NCBI RefSeq assembly: GCF_947503795.1
Contig: NZ_CANNEZ010000003.1
Span: 214,357 to 278,356, forward strand
Direction: 5' to 3'
Source: an uncultured Jannaschia sp.
GTDB taxonomy: Bacteria; Pseudomonadota; Alphaproteobacteria; Rhodobacterales; Rhodobacteraceae
DNA length: 64,000 nt
The notes beneath the pieces are model-generated. The model had not been told where the DNA came from. It did no database searches and was given only the letters and a program-made list of their open reading frames with translations. The translations under genes were made by a program, and so were the position numbers. Positions 17,809-27,350 of this stretch are shown here, piece after piece. Positions within the stretch are counted from its first letter, which is position 1, and every line of letters begins with the position of its first letter.

Positions 17809-17915
17809 GCGTGTCTCCTGTCCCTCGGACCGGTCTAGCCGACCCCTGTCGCGGGGGACAGGCGCAACGATCCGGGCCGCTCGCGCATTGGAGCGGGACA
17901 CGCCCGGAGGCCCCC

Positions 17916-18434
17916 ATGTTCCACGATGCCCTGAAATCCGTCCCGTCCCGCACCGAAGCCGGCGACATCAATGTCTTCATCGAGACCCCGATGGGCAGCC
18001 AGCACAAATACGAGCTCGACCCGTCGGGCCTCTTCAAGATCGCGCTCTCGCTGCCCGATGGGATGCGCTTTCCCTTCGGCTTCGGCTTCGTGCCCGGCAC
18101 CGAGGCTGGGGACGGCGACCCGCTGGACATCCTCCTGCTGACCGACGGGCCAGTGCCCGCGGGCTTCTTGATCGACGCGCGCCTGATCGGTGTCCTGAAG
18201 ATGGAGAACGAGGAGGATGGCGAGATGGTGCGAAACGACCGCATCGTCGCCGTGGCCAAGCTCAGCCGCATCTTCTCCGACTACGACGACCTCGAACAGA
18301 TGCGGTCGGGCTTCGCATGGGACATGGAGCGGTTCTTCAAGACCTACAACGCCATGATCGAGCGCCGGTTCGAGGTGATCGGTCGCGGCAACCGGTCGGA
18401 CGCACGCAAGATGCTCGAAGACGCGGGGCGCTGA
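17916..18434 (+). CDS. ppa: Inorganic pyrophosphatase (family I)
   Basis: Cleaves pyrophosphate to phosphate, pulling biosynthetic reactions forward. The 172-residue protein carries the family signature DGDPLDILLLTD (three metal-binding aspartates) at about residues 69-80, and earlier EL-KYELD-type substrate residues (GSQHKYELDPSG). It is more divergent than the housekeeping 176-179-residue Ppa and lacks the usual NYG motif, so it may be a secondary pyrophosphatase. The ATG at 17916 follows CCGGAGG; a longer upstream frame is not conserved. mutS follows after 57 bp. Confidence 0.85.
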   Translation: MFHDALKSVPSRTEAGDINVFIETPMGSQHKYELDPSGLFKIALSLPDGMRFPFGFGFVPGTEAGDGDPLDILLLTDGPVPAGFLIDARLIGVLKMENEEDGEMVRNDRIVAVAKLSRIFSDYDDLEQMRSGFAWDMERFFKTYNAMIERRFEVIGRGNRSDARKMLEDAGR

Positions 18435-18491
18435 CTTCCGCCTCCGGGCGGCCCTTGGTATCACCCCGGGACGCTTCACCCCGGAGGGGCC

Positions 18492-21089
18492 ATGACCAGC
18501 ACCGTCACGCCGATGATGGCCCAGTATCTCGGCATCAAGGAAGAAGCGCCCGACGCGCTCCTGTTCTACCGGATGGGGGATTTCTACGAGCTGTTCTTCG
18601 ACGATGCCGTCCTCGCCGCGGCCGCGCTCGACATCGCGCTGACCAAGCGGGGCAAGCATCTGGGCGAGGACATCGCCATGTGCGGCGTGCCCGTGCATTC
18701 CGCCGAGGGCTACCTGATGACGCTGATCCGCAAGGGATTTCGGGTCGCGGTCTGCGAACAGCTGGAGCGTCCCGAGGAGGCGAAGGCGCGGGGTTCGAAA
18801 TCCGTCGTCAAGCGCGGCATCGTGCGGCTCGTCACGCCGGGCACGCTGACGGAAGACACGCTTTTGGACGCGCGCGCGCACAATCACCTCGCCGCCTGGT
18901 GCGAGGTGCGGGGCGAGGGGGCGCTGGCCTGGGCCGATATCTCGACCGGCGCGTTCCACGTCACGCCCTGTCCGCGCGTGCGTCTGGGCCCGGACCTGGC
19001 CCGTCTCGGGGTGCGCGAACTGATCGTGACCGAAGGTGCTGGCGTCGATGGGATCGCGGAAGATCAGGGTGCGGCGTTGACACCCCTGGGCGCCAGCGCC
19101 TTCGACAGCGCCTCGGCCGAGGCGCGACTGGTCCAGCTCTTCGATGTGGCCGCGCTCGACGCGTTCGGCAGCTTCGGACGGGCCGAGTTGGGCGCGATGG
19201 GCGCGCTCGTCGAGTATGTCGAGATCACCCAGCGCGGCCGTCTGCCGGTTCTGCGCCCCCCGCGGCGCGAGGCGGCGGACACGCTGATGGCGATCGACGC
19301 CGCTACACGCCGCAACCTCGAGCTGACGCGGAGCATGACGGGCGGGCGCGCCGGCTCGCTCATCTGGGCAATCGACCGGACGGTGACTGCGGGCGGCGGG
19401 CGCCTGTTGGAGCGGCGAATCTCGGCGCCCTCGGCCGAGATCGAGACGATCCGCGCCCGGCTGGATGCGGTCGACTGGGCCGTGGACAGGGACGCGCTGG
19501 CCGCTGATACCCGCACGCGGCTGCGGCAGGCACCGGACATGGATCGGGCGCTGTCGCGCCTGTCCCTCGACCGCGCGGGACCGCGAGACCTCGGCGCGAT
19601 CCGTGATGGCCTCCGGGTGAGCGGCGAGATTCACGACCTGCTGTCGGAGACCGATCTGCCGTTGGATCGGTCCGGCCTCATCGGGCAGGAGGCGCTTCGG
19701 GCGCTGCTCGACGAGGCGCTGGTGGCCGAGCCGCCGGTTCAGATGCGCGACGGCGGACTGGTCGCCGCGGGCTTCGACGCCGATCTCGACGACGCACGAC
19801 GCCTGCGCGACGAGGGGCGCGGGGTGATCGCGGGACTCCAGGGCCAGTATATCGAGGCCACGGGCATCGCGTCGCTCAAGATCAAGCACAACAACGTGCT
19901 GGGTTACTTCATCGAAACGACTGCGACCCATGCGGAGAAGATGCGCGCGGACGCCATCTTCGTACACCGCCAGACCACCGCGAACCAAGTGCGATTCACG
20001 ACCGTCGAACTCTCCGAGTTAGAGACGAAAATCCTCAATGCAGGCGGCCGCGCGCAGGAGATCGAAGCGACCATTTTCGCCCGGCTTCGTGCCGCGATCC
20101 TCGATCAGTCCGACGCCATATTCGCCGCGGCCCGCGTGCTGGCCGAACTTGATGTGATTACAGCGCTCGCCGACCTGTCGCGCGCGGAGAATTGGGCCCG
20201 GCCAAAGGTCGATCAAAGCCGGGCGTTCGAGATCGCAGGCGGACGCCACCCGGTGGTCGAACGCGCGCTCAAGCGCGATGGCCAACCCTTCGTGGCCAAC
20301 GACACCGTTCTGACAGCGACCGACGGCGCGGCAATCCGCCTTCTGACCGGGCCGAACATGGCGGGCAAATCGACGTGGCTGCGCCAGAACGCTCTGATCG
20401 CGGTGCTGGCGCAGATGGGCAGCCATGTCCCCGCCGATACCGCGCATATCGGGATCGTGGGGCAGCTCTTCAGCCGGGTCGGCGCGTCCGACGATCTCGC
20501 GCGCGGGCGCTCCACCTTCATGGTCGAGATGGTCGAGACGGCCGCGATCCTGAACCAGGCCGACGACCGCGCCTTCGTCATCCTCGACGAGATCGGGCGC
20601 GGCACCGCGACCTATGACGGGCTCAGCATCGCCTGGGCCACGCTCGAACACCTGCATGACGTGAACCGCTGCCGCGCGCTCTTCGCGACACATTACCACG
20701 AGATGACCGCGCTCGCAGCCAAGCTCGACGGGGTCGAGAACGCCACCGTCGCCGTCCGCGAGTGGGAGGGCGACGTGATTTTCCTCCACGAGGTGCGCGA
20801 CGGCGCGGCCGACCGGTCCTACGGGGTTCAGGTGGCCAAGCTCGCGGGTCTGCCCGATGCGGTCGTCGGACGCGCGCGAGAGGTATTGGATGCGTTGGAA
20901 GCGGGCGAGCGGAAAGGGGGGTCGAAGGCGGTGATCGACGACCTGCCGCTCTTCAGCGTGACCCCGTCGCCGCCCCGCGCCGCCAAGACCGAAAGCGCCG
21001 CCGAAATCCGGCTGCGGGACGTCATGCCAGACACGCTGACCCCGCGCGAGGCGCTCGACCTGATCTACGAGTTGAAGGACCTGACCTGA
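18492..21089 (+). CDS. mutS: DNA mismatch repair ATPase MutS
   Basis: Recognises mispaired bases and starts mismatch repair with MutL. The 865-residue protein has the mismatch-probing Phe-x-Glu in MGDFYELFFDD at about residues 28-38, the connector and lever domains, and the ABC-type ATPase: Walker A GPNMAGKSTWLRQ (about 618), the signature region ASDDLARGRSTFMVEM, Walker B VILDEIGRGTATYDG and the switch histidine in FATHYHEM. The C-terminal tail (DVMPDTLTPREALDLIYELK) is the dimer-to-tetramer helix. ATG at 18492 follows GGAGG. Convergent with grpE, separated by 9 bp. Confidence 0.98.
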   Translation: MTSTVTPMMAQYLGIKEEAPDALLFYRMGDFYELFFDDAVLAAAALDIALTKRGKHLGEDIAMCGVPVHSAEGYLMTLIRKGFRVAVCEQLERPEEAKARGSKSVVKRGIVRLVTPGTLTEDTLLDARAHNHLAAWCEVRGEGALAWADISTGAFHVTPCPRVRLGPDLARLGVRELIVTEGAGVDGIAEDQGAALTPLGASAFDSASAEARLVQLFDVAALDAFGSFGRAELGAMGALVEYVEITQRGRLPVLRPPRREAADTLMAIDAATRRNLELTRSMTGGRAGSLIWAIDRTVTAGGGRLLERRISAPSAEIETIRARLDAVDWAVDRDALAADTRTRLRQAPDMDRALSRLSLDRAGPRDLGAIRDGLRVSGEIHDLLSETDLPLDRSGLIGQEALRALLDEALVAEPPVQMRDGGLVAAGFDADLDDARRLRDEGRGVIAGLQGQYIEATGIASLKIKHNNVLGYFIETTATHAEKMRADAIFVHRQTTANQVRFTTVELSELETKILNAGGRAQEIEATIFARLRAAILDQSDAIFAAARVLAELDVITALADLSRAENWARPKVDQSRAFEIAGGRHPVVERALKRDGQPFVANDTVLTATDGAAIRLLTGPNMAGKSTWLRQNALIAVLAQMGSHVPADTAHIGIVGQLFSRVGASDDLARGRSTFMVEMVETAAILNQADDRAFVILDEIGRGTATYDGLSIAWATLEHLHDVNRCRALFATHYHEMTALAAKLDGVENATVAVREWEGDVIFLHEVRDGAADRSYGVQVAKLAGLPDAVVGRAREVLDALEAGERKGGSKAVIDDLPLFSVTPSPPRAAKTESAAEIRLRDVMPDTLTPREALDLIYELKDLT

Positions 21090-21098
21090 ACGCGCCGG

Positions 21099-21659
21099 TC
21101 AGGCGGGGGTGGACGAGACCCCGACCTGCGCGGGGCGCAGCAGTCGATCGTGCAGCTTGAAGCCCACGGCGGCGACCTGGATGATATCGCCGGCCTTGGT
21201 GTCGGGCAGGGGCGCCTCGAACATCGCCTGATGCTCCTGCGGGTCGAAGCGGTCGCCGATCTGGGGCGCGACGAGGGTGATGCCGTGCTTGGCGAAGACG
21301 CCCACCAGCTCCTTCATCGTCAGCTCGATCCCCTCGACGATGCCATCCTTGGCATCACCCGCCGCCTCGAGTGCGCGGGCAAGGTTGTCGTAGACCGGCA
21401 GCAGATCGCGCGCGAGCTTGGAGCCGCCGTATTGCTCGGCTTCCACGCGGTCGCGGGCGGCGCGCTTGCGGACGTTCTCGGCCTCGGCCAGCGCGCGCAT
21501 CAGGCGGTCCCGCATCTCGTCGCGCTCGGCCACGATGGCATCGACATTGGCGCGCGCGTGATCGGTCGGGCCATCGCCCTCCTCCATCGCGGCGTCGAGG
21601 TCGAACTCCTCCTCGGCTTCGGGATCGTCGAGGAAGGGATTCTCCTGTGGGTCGGCCAT
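21099..21659 (-). CDS. grpE: Nucleotide exchange factor GrpE
   Basis: Releases ADP from DnaK and acts as thermosensor. Of 186 residues, the first ~45 are acidic and disordered, residues 45-120 form the long dimerising helix (IVAERDEMRDRLMRALAEAE, NVRKRAARD), and the C-terminal beta domain holds GITLVAPQIGDRFDPQEHQAM and VGFKLHDRLLRPAQVGVS, which are family signatures. The start ATG at 21659 gives MADPQENPF; the far longer open frame upstream lies inside hrcA and is not coding. Only 5 bp separate it from the hrcA stop, so the genes form one heat-shock operon. Confidence 0.96.
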   Translation of the reverse strand: MADPQENPFLDDPEAEEEFDLDAAMEEGDGPTDHARANVDAIVAERDEMRDRLMRALAEAENVRKRAARDRVEAEQYGGSKLARDLLPVYDNLARALEAAGDAKDGIVEGIELTMKELVGVFAKHGITLVAPQIGDRFDPQEHQAMFEAPLPDTKAGDIIQVAAVGFKLHDRLLRPAQVGVSSTPA

Positions 21660-21664
21660 GCGCT

Positions 21665-22732
21665 CTACCTTGTTCCGGGGCCGGACAGCATGCGTCCGAC
21701 CAGTTGGGCCGTGTAGTCCACGATGGGGACGATTCGCCCGTAATTGAGACGTGTGGGACCGATCACGCCGACGGCGCCCACGATCTTGCGATCCGCGTTC
21801 ATATAGGGGGAAACCACCAGAGATGAACCGGAAAGTGAGAAGAGTTTGTTCTCCGATCCGATGAAGATGCGGACGCCCTCGCCGTCTTCCGTCAGGGACA
21901 GGAATTCGGCGATGTCGCGCTTGCGCTCCAGGTCGTCGAAGAGGCTGCGAATCCGCTCCAGTTGTGCGGGCGCGGCGCCCTCGTCGAGGAGATGGGACCG
22001 CCCGCGCACGATCAGCCGTTCGCTGCGCTCGCCCTCGTTCTCCCACGCGGCGAGACCCTTCGCGATCAGGTCATGCGCCAGTCCGTCGATCTCCTGGCGG
22101 CGGGCGGCAACCTCGCGGCGCATGAGGTCGCTCAGATCCGAGATCGTGCGCCCCTCGATCAGCGCGTTGAGAAGGTTCGCCGCCTCGCGCATCGCCGAGG
22201 GGGTCTGGCCGGCGGGCGGCACGAAGACGCGGTTCTCCACGTGGCCGTCGGCGAAGACCAGCACCACGAGCGCGCGGTCCGGCGCGAGCTGCACGAACTC
22301 GATATGCTTGATCGGCGCCTCGCGCTTGGGCGCCAGCACCAGCGACGCGCCCTGCGTGATCCCGGAAAGCGCGCTGCCGACCCGGTCCATCATCGCGGTG
22401 ACGTCGTCCTCGGACGCGCCGACGCTGGCCTCGATCTGCTCGCGGTCGTCCTCGCCCAGTTGCGCCTCCAGAAGGCCGTCGACGAACATCCGCAGGCCCG
22501 ATTGCGTCGGGATTCGCCCCGCGCTGACATGCGGCGCTTCCAGAAGCCCGAGAAACTCCAGATCCTGCATGACGTTGCGGATCGTCGCGGCCGAGACCTT
22601 CTCGGACATGCTGCGGGTCAGCGTCCGGCTGCCGACCGGATCGCCGGACCCCAGATAGCCTTCGACCACGCGGCGAAAGACTTCGCGCGAGCGATCATTC
22701 ATCTCGGACAGGATCTGGGCGTTGTCGGGCAT
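21665..22732 (-). CDS. hrcA: Heat-inducible transcription repressor HrcA
   Basis: Represses chaperone genes by binding CIRCE elements and is kept active by GroEL. The 355-residue protein has the N-terminal winged-helix domain (MNDRSREVFRRVVEGYLGSG, then SAATIRNVMQDLEFLGLLE, then SAGRIPTQSGLRMFVDGLL) and a GAF-like core (IEFVQLAPDRALVVLVFADG), ending with NYGRIVPIVDYTAQLVGRML, typical of the family. ATG at 22732 yields MPDNAQIL; longer frames have no similarity. No CIRCE sequence is visible in this window, so its main target is probably groESL elsewhere. Confidence 0.96.
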   Translation of the reverse strand: MPDNAQILSEMNDRSREVFRRVVEGYLGSGDPVGSRTLTRSMSEKVSAATIRNVMQDLEFLGLLEAPHVSAGRIPTQSGLRMFVDGLLEAQLGEDDREQIEASVGASEDDVTAMMDRVGSALSGITQGASLVLAPKREAPIKHIEFVQLAPDRALVVLVFADGHVENRVFVPPAGQTPSAMREAANLLNALIEGRTISDLSDLMRREVAARRQEIDGLAHDLIAKGLAAWENEGERSERLIVRGRSHLLDEGAAPAQLERIRSLFDDLERKRDIAEFLSLTEDGEGVRIFIGSENKLFSLSGSSLVVSPYMNADRKIVGAVGVIGPTRLNYGRIVPIVDYTAQLVGRMLSGPGTR

Positions 22733-22833
22733 GGGCGACAGGCATGTATGCAACGTGCCGGGCCGGGTCAATCGGGGTTGCACCATCGCGGCGGCGCGGG
22801 CATCCAACGCGCAACCACTGACAGGAGTATCAC

Positions 22834-23547
22834 ATGCGACCTTCCGGCCGGGCTCTGGACCAGATGCGCGACATCTCGATCGAAGTGGATGTCACGCGCC
22901 ATGCCGAAGGATCGTGCATGATCCGCTGCGGCGACACGCATGTGCTCTGCACCGCGTCCCTCGAGGAGCGGGTGCCGCCCTTCCTGCGCAATTCGGGCCT
23001 CGGCTGGGTGACGGCGGAATACGGGATGCTGCCGCGGGCGACCACGACACGCATGCGCCGCGAGGCCAGCGCGGGCAAGCAATCCGGCCGTACGCAGGAA
23101 ATCCAGCGCCTGATCGGCCGGTCCTTGCGCGCCGGCATCGACCGGAACGCGCTGGGCGAGCGCCAGATCACCGTCGATTGCGATGTCATCCAGGCCGATG
23201 GCGGCACGCGCTGCGCGTCGATCACCGGCGGTTGGGTCGCGCTCCGACTGGCGGTCAACGCGCTCATGAAGGCGGGCGACATCGTCACCGATCCCATGGT
23301 CGATCCGGTCGCAGCCGTGTCCTGCGGCATCTATGCGGGCCAACCGGTGCTCGACCTCGACTACCCCGAGGACAGCGAGGCGGGAACGGACGCGAATTTC
23401 GTCATGACCGGCGGCGGCGCGATGATCGAGGTGCAGGCCTCGGCCGAGGGCTCCACCTTCAGCCAGGACGAGTTCGGCGCGATGCTGGAGCTCGCGCAGA
23501 AGGGCGTGGGCGAGCTGGTGGCCGCGCAGAAGGCCGCCACGGCGTGA
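22834..23547 (+). CDS. rph: Ribonuclease PH
   Basis: Phosphorolytic 3'-5' exoribonuclease that trims tRNA 3' ends. The 237-residue protein starts [14 protein letters not shown], contains [17 protein letters not shown], the [17 protein letters not shown]-binding stretch, [14 protein letters not shown] and the phosphate-binding end [23 protein letters not shown]. Length is standard. The ATG follows an AGGAG site. Its stop overlaps the GTG start of rdgB (GTGA), and it leads the rph-rdgB-ridA-hemW operon, divergent from hrcA with about 100 bp between. Confidence 0.97.
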   Translation: MRPSGRALDQMRDISIEVDVTRHAEGSCMIRCGDTHVLCTASLEERVPPFLRNSGLGWVTAEYGMLPRATTTRMRREASAGKQSGRTQEIQRLIGRSLRAGIDRNALGERQITVDCDVIQADGGTRCASITGGWVALRLAVNALMKAGDIVTDPMVDPVAAVSCGIYAGQPVLDLDYPEDSEAGTDANFVMTGGGAMIEVQASAEGSTFSQDEFGAMLELAQKGVGELVAAQKAATA

Positions 23548-24149
23548 GACGGTTCGATGGCGATACCCTCCTGATCGCCACGCATAATGCGGGCAAGCTG
23601 GAGGAGTTTCGCGCACTGCTCGGACCCCGCGGCATCGCCTGCGTCTCGAACGCCGATTACGACCTGCCCGAACCGGAGGAGACGGAGACGACCTTCCTCG
23701 GCAATGCGCGGATCAAGGCGCGGGCCGCGGTCGCGGCGACGGGCCTGCCTGCGCTGGCCGACGATTCGGGCATCGTGATCGATGGGCTGGACGGCGCGCC
23801 GGGCGTGCACACCGCCGATTGGGCCGAGACCGGCGCAGGGCGCGACTTCCGCATCGCCATGACCCGCGCCTGGACCGAGCTCGAGGCCCGTAATGCGCCC
23901 GAGCCGCGCACCGCCCGGTTCTGTGCGACGCTCGTCCTCCTCTGGCCCGACGGTCACGAAGAGGCGTTCGAGGGTGTTGCCGAGGGCCGGATCGTCTGGC
24001 CCATGCGCGGCGAGACCGGCCATGGCTACGACCCGATCTTCATGCCCGAGGGGCACGACCGCACCTTCGGCGAGATGCCCGCTAAGGAAAAGAACCGCCT
24101 GAGCCACCGGGCCCGCGCGCTGGCCAAGATGGCGGAGGTATTCGCATGA
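23544..24149 (+). CDS. rdgB: dITP/XTP pyrophosphatase (non-canonical purine NTPase)
   Basis: House-cleaning enzyme that hydrolyses dITP, ITP and XTP to monophosphates. Family motifs in its 201 residues: [14 protein letters not shown] (residues 9-22), the catalytic [19 protein letters not shown] at about 72-90, and [18 protein letters not shown] near 165, with the terminal [11 protein letters not shown]. The start is a GTG at 23544 overlapping the rph stop; no ATG in frame precedes the conserved block, so GTG is firm. Typical Rhodobacterales partner of rph. Confidence 0.95.
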   Translation: MRRFDGDTLLIATHNAGKLEEFRALLGPRGIACVSNADYDLPEPEETETTFLGNARIKARAAVAATGLPALADDSGIVIDGLDGAPGVHTADWAETGAGRDFRIAMTRAWTELEARNAPEPRTARFCATLVLLWPDGHEEAFEGVAEGRIVWPMRGETGHGYDPIFMPEGHDRTFGEMPAKEKNRLSHRARALAKMAEVFA

Positions 24150-24529
24150 CCCGACGCCTCATCTCTACCGGGTCCAGCTTCGAGCGCGAGGTCGGCTACT
24201 CGCGCGCCGTCTGCCAAGGCGACTGGTGCTTCATGGCGGGCGTCACGGGCTACGACTACGCCACGATGCAGCTTCCCATCGACCTCGCCACACAGGTGCG
24301 GAATTGCTACGCCACCGTGCGCGCGGTTCTGGCCGAGGCTGGGTTCTCCGACGCCCATATCGTCCGCGTGACCCACTACGTCGCCGACCGGTTCCTCGTC
24401 GACGATCTCGTGCCGCTTCTCGGGGCCCAACTGGGCGAAGTCCGACCCGCGGCCACCATGGTCATTGCCGGTTTGATGCAGGAGCAGATGCTCTACGAGG
24501 TCGAGGTGACGGCCTATCGCGGCGGATGA
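24146..24529 (+). CDS. RidA family enamine/imine deaminase-like protein
   Basis: A 127-residue single-domain RidA/YjgF protein, which usually forms trimers that hydrolyse reactive 2-aminoacrylate-like imines. Family blocks seen: YSRAVCQGDWCFMAGVTG, ATVRAVLAEAGFSDAHIVRVTHYV and the end stretch GEVRPAATMVIAGL. The catalytic arginine of RidA corresponds to the Arg in VRPAATMV. It overlaps rdgB and hemW by ATGA on both sides, so it is a fixed member of the operon. Subgroup and substrate cannot be told by eye. Confidence 0.88.
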   Translation: MTRRLISTGSSFEREVGYSRAVCQGDWCFMAGVTGYDYATMQLPIDLATQVRNCYATVRAVLAEAGFSDAHIVRVTHYVADRFLVDDLVPLLGAQLGEVRPAATMVIAGLMQEQMLYEVEVTAYRGG

Positions 24530-25698
24530 CCCTCGCGAATTGGCAGGAGGCCGGCTTCGGCCTTTATCTCCACTGGCCGTTCTGTGCCGCCAAGTGCCCT
24601 TACTGCGACTTCAACAGCCATGTCGCCGCATCCATCGACCACGCGGCGTGGCAACGCGCCTATCTCTCCGATCTCGACCATTGGGCCGCACGCACGCCGG
24701 GCCGCGTTCTGACATCGGTGTTCCTCGGCGGCGGCACGCCCTCGTTGATGCAACCCGAAGTGGTCGCGGCGATCCTCGAGCGCATCCATCGGAACTGGAC
24801 CGTCGCCAACGATCTTGAGGTCACGCTCGAAGCCAATCCCGGCTCGGTCGATGCGGATCGCTTCGCAGCCTTCCACGCGGCCGGGGTGAACCGCTTCTCG
24901 GTCGGGTTGCAGGCCCTGAACGATGAGGATCTGCGCCGTCTCGGGCGCCTGCACACCGTCGCCGAGGGTCGCGCCGCGTTCGAGGTCGCCGCGTCGCTGA
25001 CCGACCGGGTGTCCTTCGATCTCATCTACGCGCGACAGGACCAATCGCTCGGCGACTGGGAGGCGGAATTGCGGTCCGCTTTGAGCCAGGCGGGCGAACA
25101 CCTGTCGCTCTACCAGCTCACCATCGAGGACGGCACCGCCTTCGGGGCGCGTCACGCGGCGGGCGGGTTGCGTGGCCTTCCGACCGAAGAGCTGTCCGTC
25201 GCGCAATACGAGATCACGCAGGCCCTGACCGCCGAGGCCGGCTTGCGCCGCTACGAGGTTTCGAATCACGCGCGGCCCGGGGCCGAGTCGCGGCACAACC
25301 TGATCTACTGGCGGGGCGGCGACTGGCTCGGGGTTGGACCCGGTGCACATGGCCGCGTCGCCCTCGACGGCGCGCGCCTCGCGACGGTGGCCCATCGCGC
25401 ACCCGGTGCCTGGTTGCAGGCCGTGGCGCGGCAGGGTCATGGCATCGAGACGACCGAGCCCTTGCCCGCGACAGAAATCGCCGATGAATACGCCCTGATG
25501 TCGCTGCGCCTGACCGAGGGGATGGATCTCGCCCGCCACGCCCGGCTCGGCGGCGCCATCGACGCGGCCGAGGTCGCGGCACTGGTCCAGAGCGGCCATC
25601 TGATGGAGGAGAACGGCCGCCTTCGCGCGACGGAGGCGGGTATCCTCGTATTGAACGCCCTACTTGGACGTATCCTGGGCGAGCCCCCGCGAGAGTAG
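24526..25698 (+). CDS. hemW: Radical SAM heme chaperone HemW
   Basis: Heme chaperone related to oxygen-independent coproporphyrinogen III oxidase, formerly annotated HemN. Of 390 residues, the radical SAM cluster motif CAAKCPYCDFN (CxxxCxxC) is at about 19-29, followed by FLGGGTPSLM, LEANPGSVD and the HemW-specific NRFSVGLQALND. It lacks the HemN N-terminal extension, so HemW is preferred. ATG 24526 overlaps the ridA stop. The last 39 bp overlap, antisense, the end of parB. Confidence 0.93.
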   Translation: MTLANWQEAGFGLYLHWPFCAAKCPYCDFNSHVAASIDHAAWQRAYLSDLDHWAARTPGRVLTSVFLGGGTPSLMQPEVVAAILERIHRNWTVANDLEVTLEANPGSVDADRFAAFHAAGVNRFSVGLQALNDEDLRRLGRLHTVAEGRAAFEVAASLTDRVSFDLIYARQDQSLGDWEAELRSALSQAGEHLSLYQLTIEDGTAFGARHAAGGLRGLPTEELSVAQYEITQALTAEAGLRRYEVSNHARPGAESRHNLIYWRGGDWLGVGPGAHGRVALDGARLATVAHRAPGAWLQAVARQGHGIETTEPLPATEIADEYALMSLRLTEGMDLARHARLGGAIDAAEVAALVQSGHLMEENGRLRATEAGILVLNALLGRILGEPPRE

Positions 25699-26568
25699 GC
25701 GGCACACCGCATCCAACTCGTCGAGCGACTGATAGGCGACCGAGACGGAACCGCCCTGCGTCGCCGCGTCGTGATCGATCGTCACCTTCTGACCCAGGGC
25801 AGCCGTCAGGTCCCCCTCAAGCGCACGGGTATCGGCGTCCTTTGCCGGCTTCGGGGCCGCACGCGGCGTCGACGCCGCCTCGCCCGCCTTGGCCAGCCGC
25901 TCGGTTTCCCGCACCGAAAGGCCCTTGGCGATGACCCGTTCGGCCAACCCGGCCGCATCGGGCGCGTTAATCAGCGCGCGGGCATGTCCAGCCGAGAGTC
26001 GCCCCTCGCGGACGTGATCCTGCACCCGCGCCGGAAGCTTCAGCAGCCGCATCAGGTTGGCCAGGTGGCTCCGAGACTTGCCGAGGACACGGCCCAACTG
26101 CTCCTGCGTGTGTCCGAACCGGTCTATAAGCTGTTGATATCCTTGCGCTTCCTCGATCGCGTTCAGATCCGCCCTCTGCACGTTCTCGATGATCGCGACC
26201 TCGAGTACCGTCTGGTCGTCCATCTCGCGGACGATGATCGGCACCTCGTGCAGCGCGGCCCGTTGCGCCGCGCGCCACCGACGTTCGCCCGCGACGATTT
26301 CGTAGCGTGTGGCGCCTCGGGGGTTTGGCCGCACGACAATCGGCTGGATGATTCCACGCTCCCGGATCGAGGCGGCGAGATCGGACAGATCGTCCTCCTC
26401 GAATCGCTTCCGGGGCTGATCGGCATTCGGCTGCAGCGACTCGATCGGCGCCATCCCGTCGGTCCGCGCGGTCGACGCCGTCGGCGCGCCTTCGGCGTCG
26501 ACCCCGATATCGGCCATCAGGGCGGACAGGCCGCGCCCCATCGGACGGTTCTGGCGCGCATCAGACAT
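25660..26568 (-). CDS. parB: Chromosome partitioning protein ParB
   Basis: CTP-dependent DNA clamp that loads at parS and spreads along DNA for origin segregation with ParA and SMC. The 302-residue protein begins with RPMGRGLSALMADIG, then the ParB/Srx domain with IVVRPNP and the GERRWRAAQRA CTP-binding motif (about 92-102), the ENVQRADLNAIEEAQGY block, the helix-turn-helix HTQEQLGRVLGKSRSHLANLMRLL, and a C-terminal dimerisation region. Two perfect parS sites lie 1.3 and 3.2 kb upstream. It overlaps parA by 8 bp and hemW by 39 bp. Confidence 0.97.
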   Translation of the reverse strand: MSDARQNRPMGRGLSALMADIGVDAEGAPTASTARTDGMAPIESLQPNADQPRKRFEEDDLSDLAASIRERGIIQPIVVRPNPRGATRYEIVAGERRWRAAQRAALHEVPIIVREMDDQTVLEVAIIENVQRADLNAIEEAQGYQQLIDRFGHTQEQLGRVLGKSRSHLANLMRLLKLPARVQDHVREGRLSAGHARALINAPDAAGLAERVIAKGLSVRETERLAKAGEAASTPRAAPKPAKDADTRALEGDLTAALGQKVTIDHDAATQGGSVSVAYQSLDELDAVCRLLSRGLAQDTSK

Positions 26569-27349
26569 GGCTCATGTCCTCCTGTTCGTGACGCTGCATC
26601 AATTCGCTGGCGAGGCTGCGATAGGCGACCGCACCCCGTGACGAAGGATCGTAGTTCAGCACCGGCATCGCATGGCTCGGTGCTTCGCTCAGACGGACAT
26701 TGCGCGGGATCTTCGTGTCGAACACTAGGTCGCCCAGCGTCTCGCGCGCCTCGTCTTCAACCTGCAGGCAGAGATTGTTGCGACGGTCGAACATCGTCAG
26801 GACGACCCCCTCCAGCCTCAGGTCGGGATTGGCCGTCCCCCGTACCTCCCGAACCGTCAGCAGCAACTGGCTGAGGCCCTCAAGCGCAAAGAACTCGGCC
26901 TGAAGTGGCACGAGAATGCGTTGGGCGGCTACAAATGCGTTAATAGTCAGTAGGTTAAGAGACGGTGGGCAGTCGATCAGAACATAGTCGAAGCTCGTCT
27001 CCCGAAGGCGGATCGCGTTCCGAAGATGCATCACGCGACGCGCGCTCGACATCAGCTCCGCATCCGCCGAAGCAAGGTCCATGGTTGCCGGAACGATGGA
27101 AAAGTTGTCGACCCCGGTCGCCTGCGACAGATCATCGACCGAAGCGTCCCCGAGAAGAAGATCGTAGCTGCTGCGCATCCGAGCATCGCGCGCGATCCCG
27201 AGTCCGGTGGATGCGTTTCCTTGGGGATCGAGATCCAGCAGGCACACGCGCTTGCCCCGCATCGCGAGCGCGGCGCCCAGGTTGATTGCGGTGGTCGTCT
27301 TTCCGACGCCGCCCTTCTGGTTTGCCACCGCAATGGTCCGTGCCATCAT
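26561..27349 (-). CDS. parA: Chromosome partitioning ATPase ParA (Soj type)
   Basis: Deviant Walker ATPase that binds nucleoid DNA and moves ParB-parS complexes apart. Of 262 residues, the signature loop is VANQKGGVGKTTTAINLG at 8-25, with LLDLDPQGNASTGLG (A' motif) at about 39-53 and VLIDCPPSLNLLTINA (Walker B) near 125. Two ATG codons in tandem can start the protein (27349 or 27346). It lies 1 bp from the rsmG stop and overlaps parB, forming the rsmG-parA-parB tail of the mnmE-mnmG operon. Confidence 0.97.
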   Translation of the reverse strand: MMARTIAVANQKGGVGKTTTAINLGAALAMRGKRVCLLDLDPQGNASTGLGIARDARMRSSYDLLLGDASVDDLSQATGVDNFSIVPATMDLASADAELMSSARRVMHLRNAIRLRETSFDYVLIDCPPSLNLLTINAFVAAQRILVPLQAEFFALEGLSQLLLTVREVRGTANPDLRLEGVVLTMFDRRNNLCLQVEDEARETLGDLVFDTKIPRNVRLSEAPSHAMPVLNYDPSSRGAVAYRSLASELMQRHEQEDMSHV

Positions 27350-27350
27350 G

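Noticed and set aside
22733-22833. Search for CIRCE between hrcA and rph, and upstream of dnaK
   Set aside because: No TTAGCACTC-N9-GAGTGCTAA-like repeat found in either gap.
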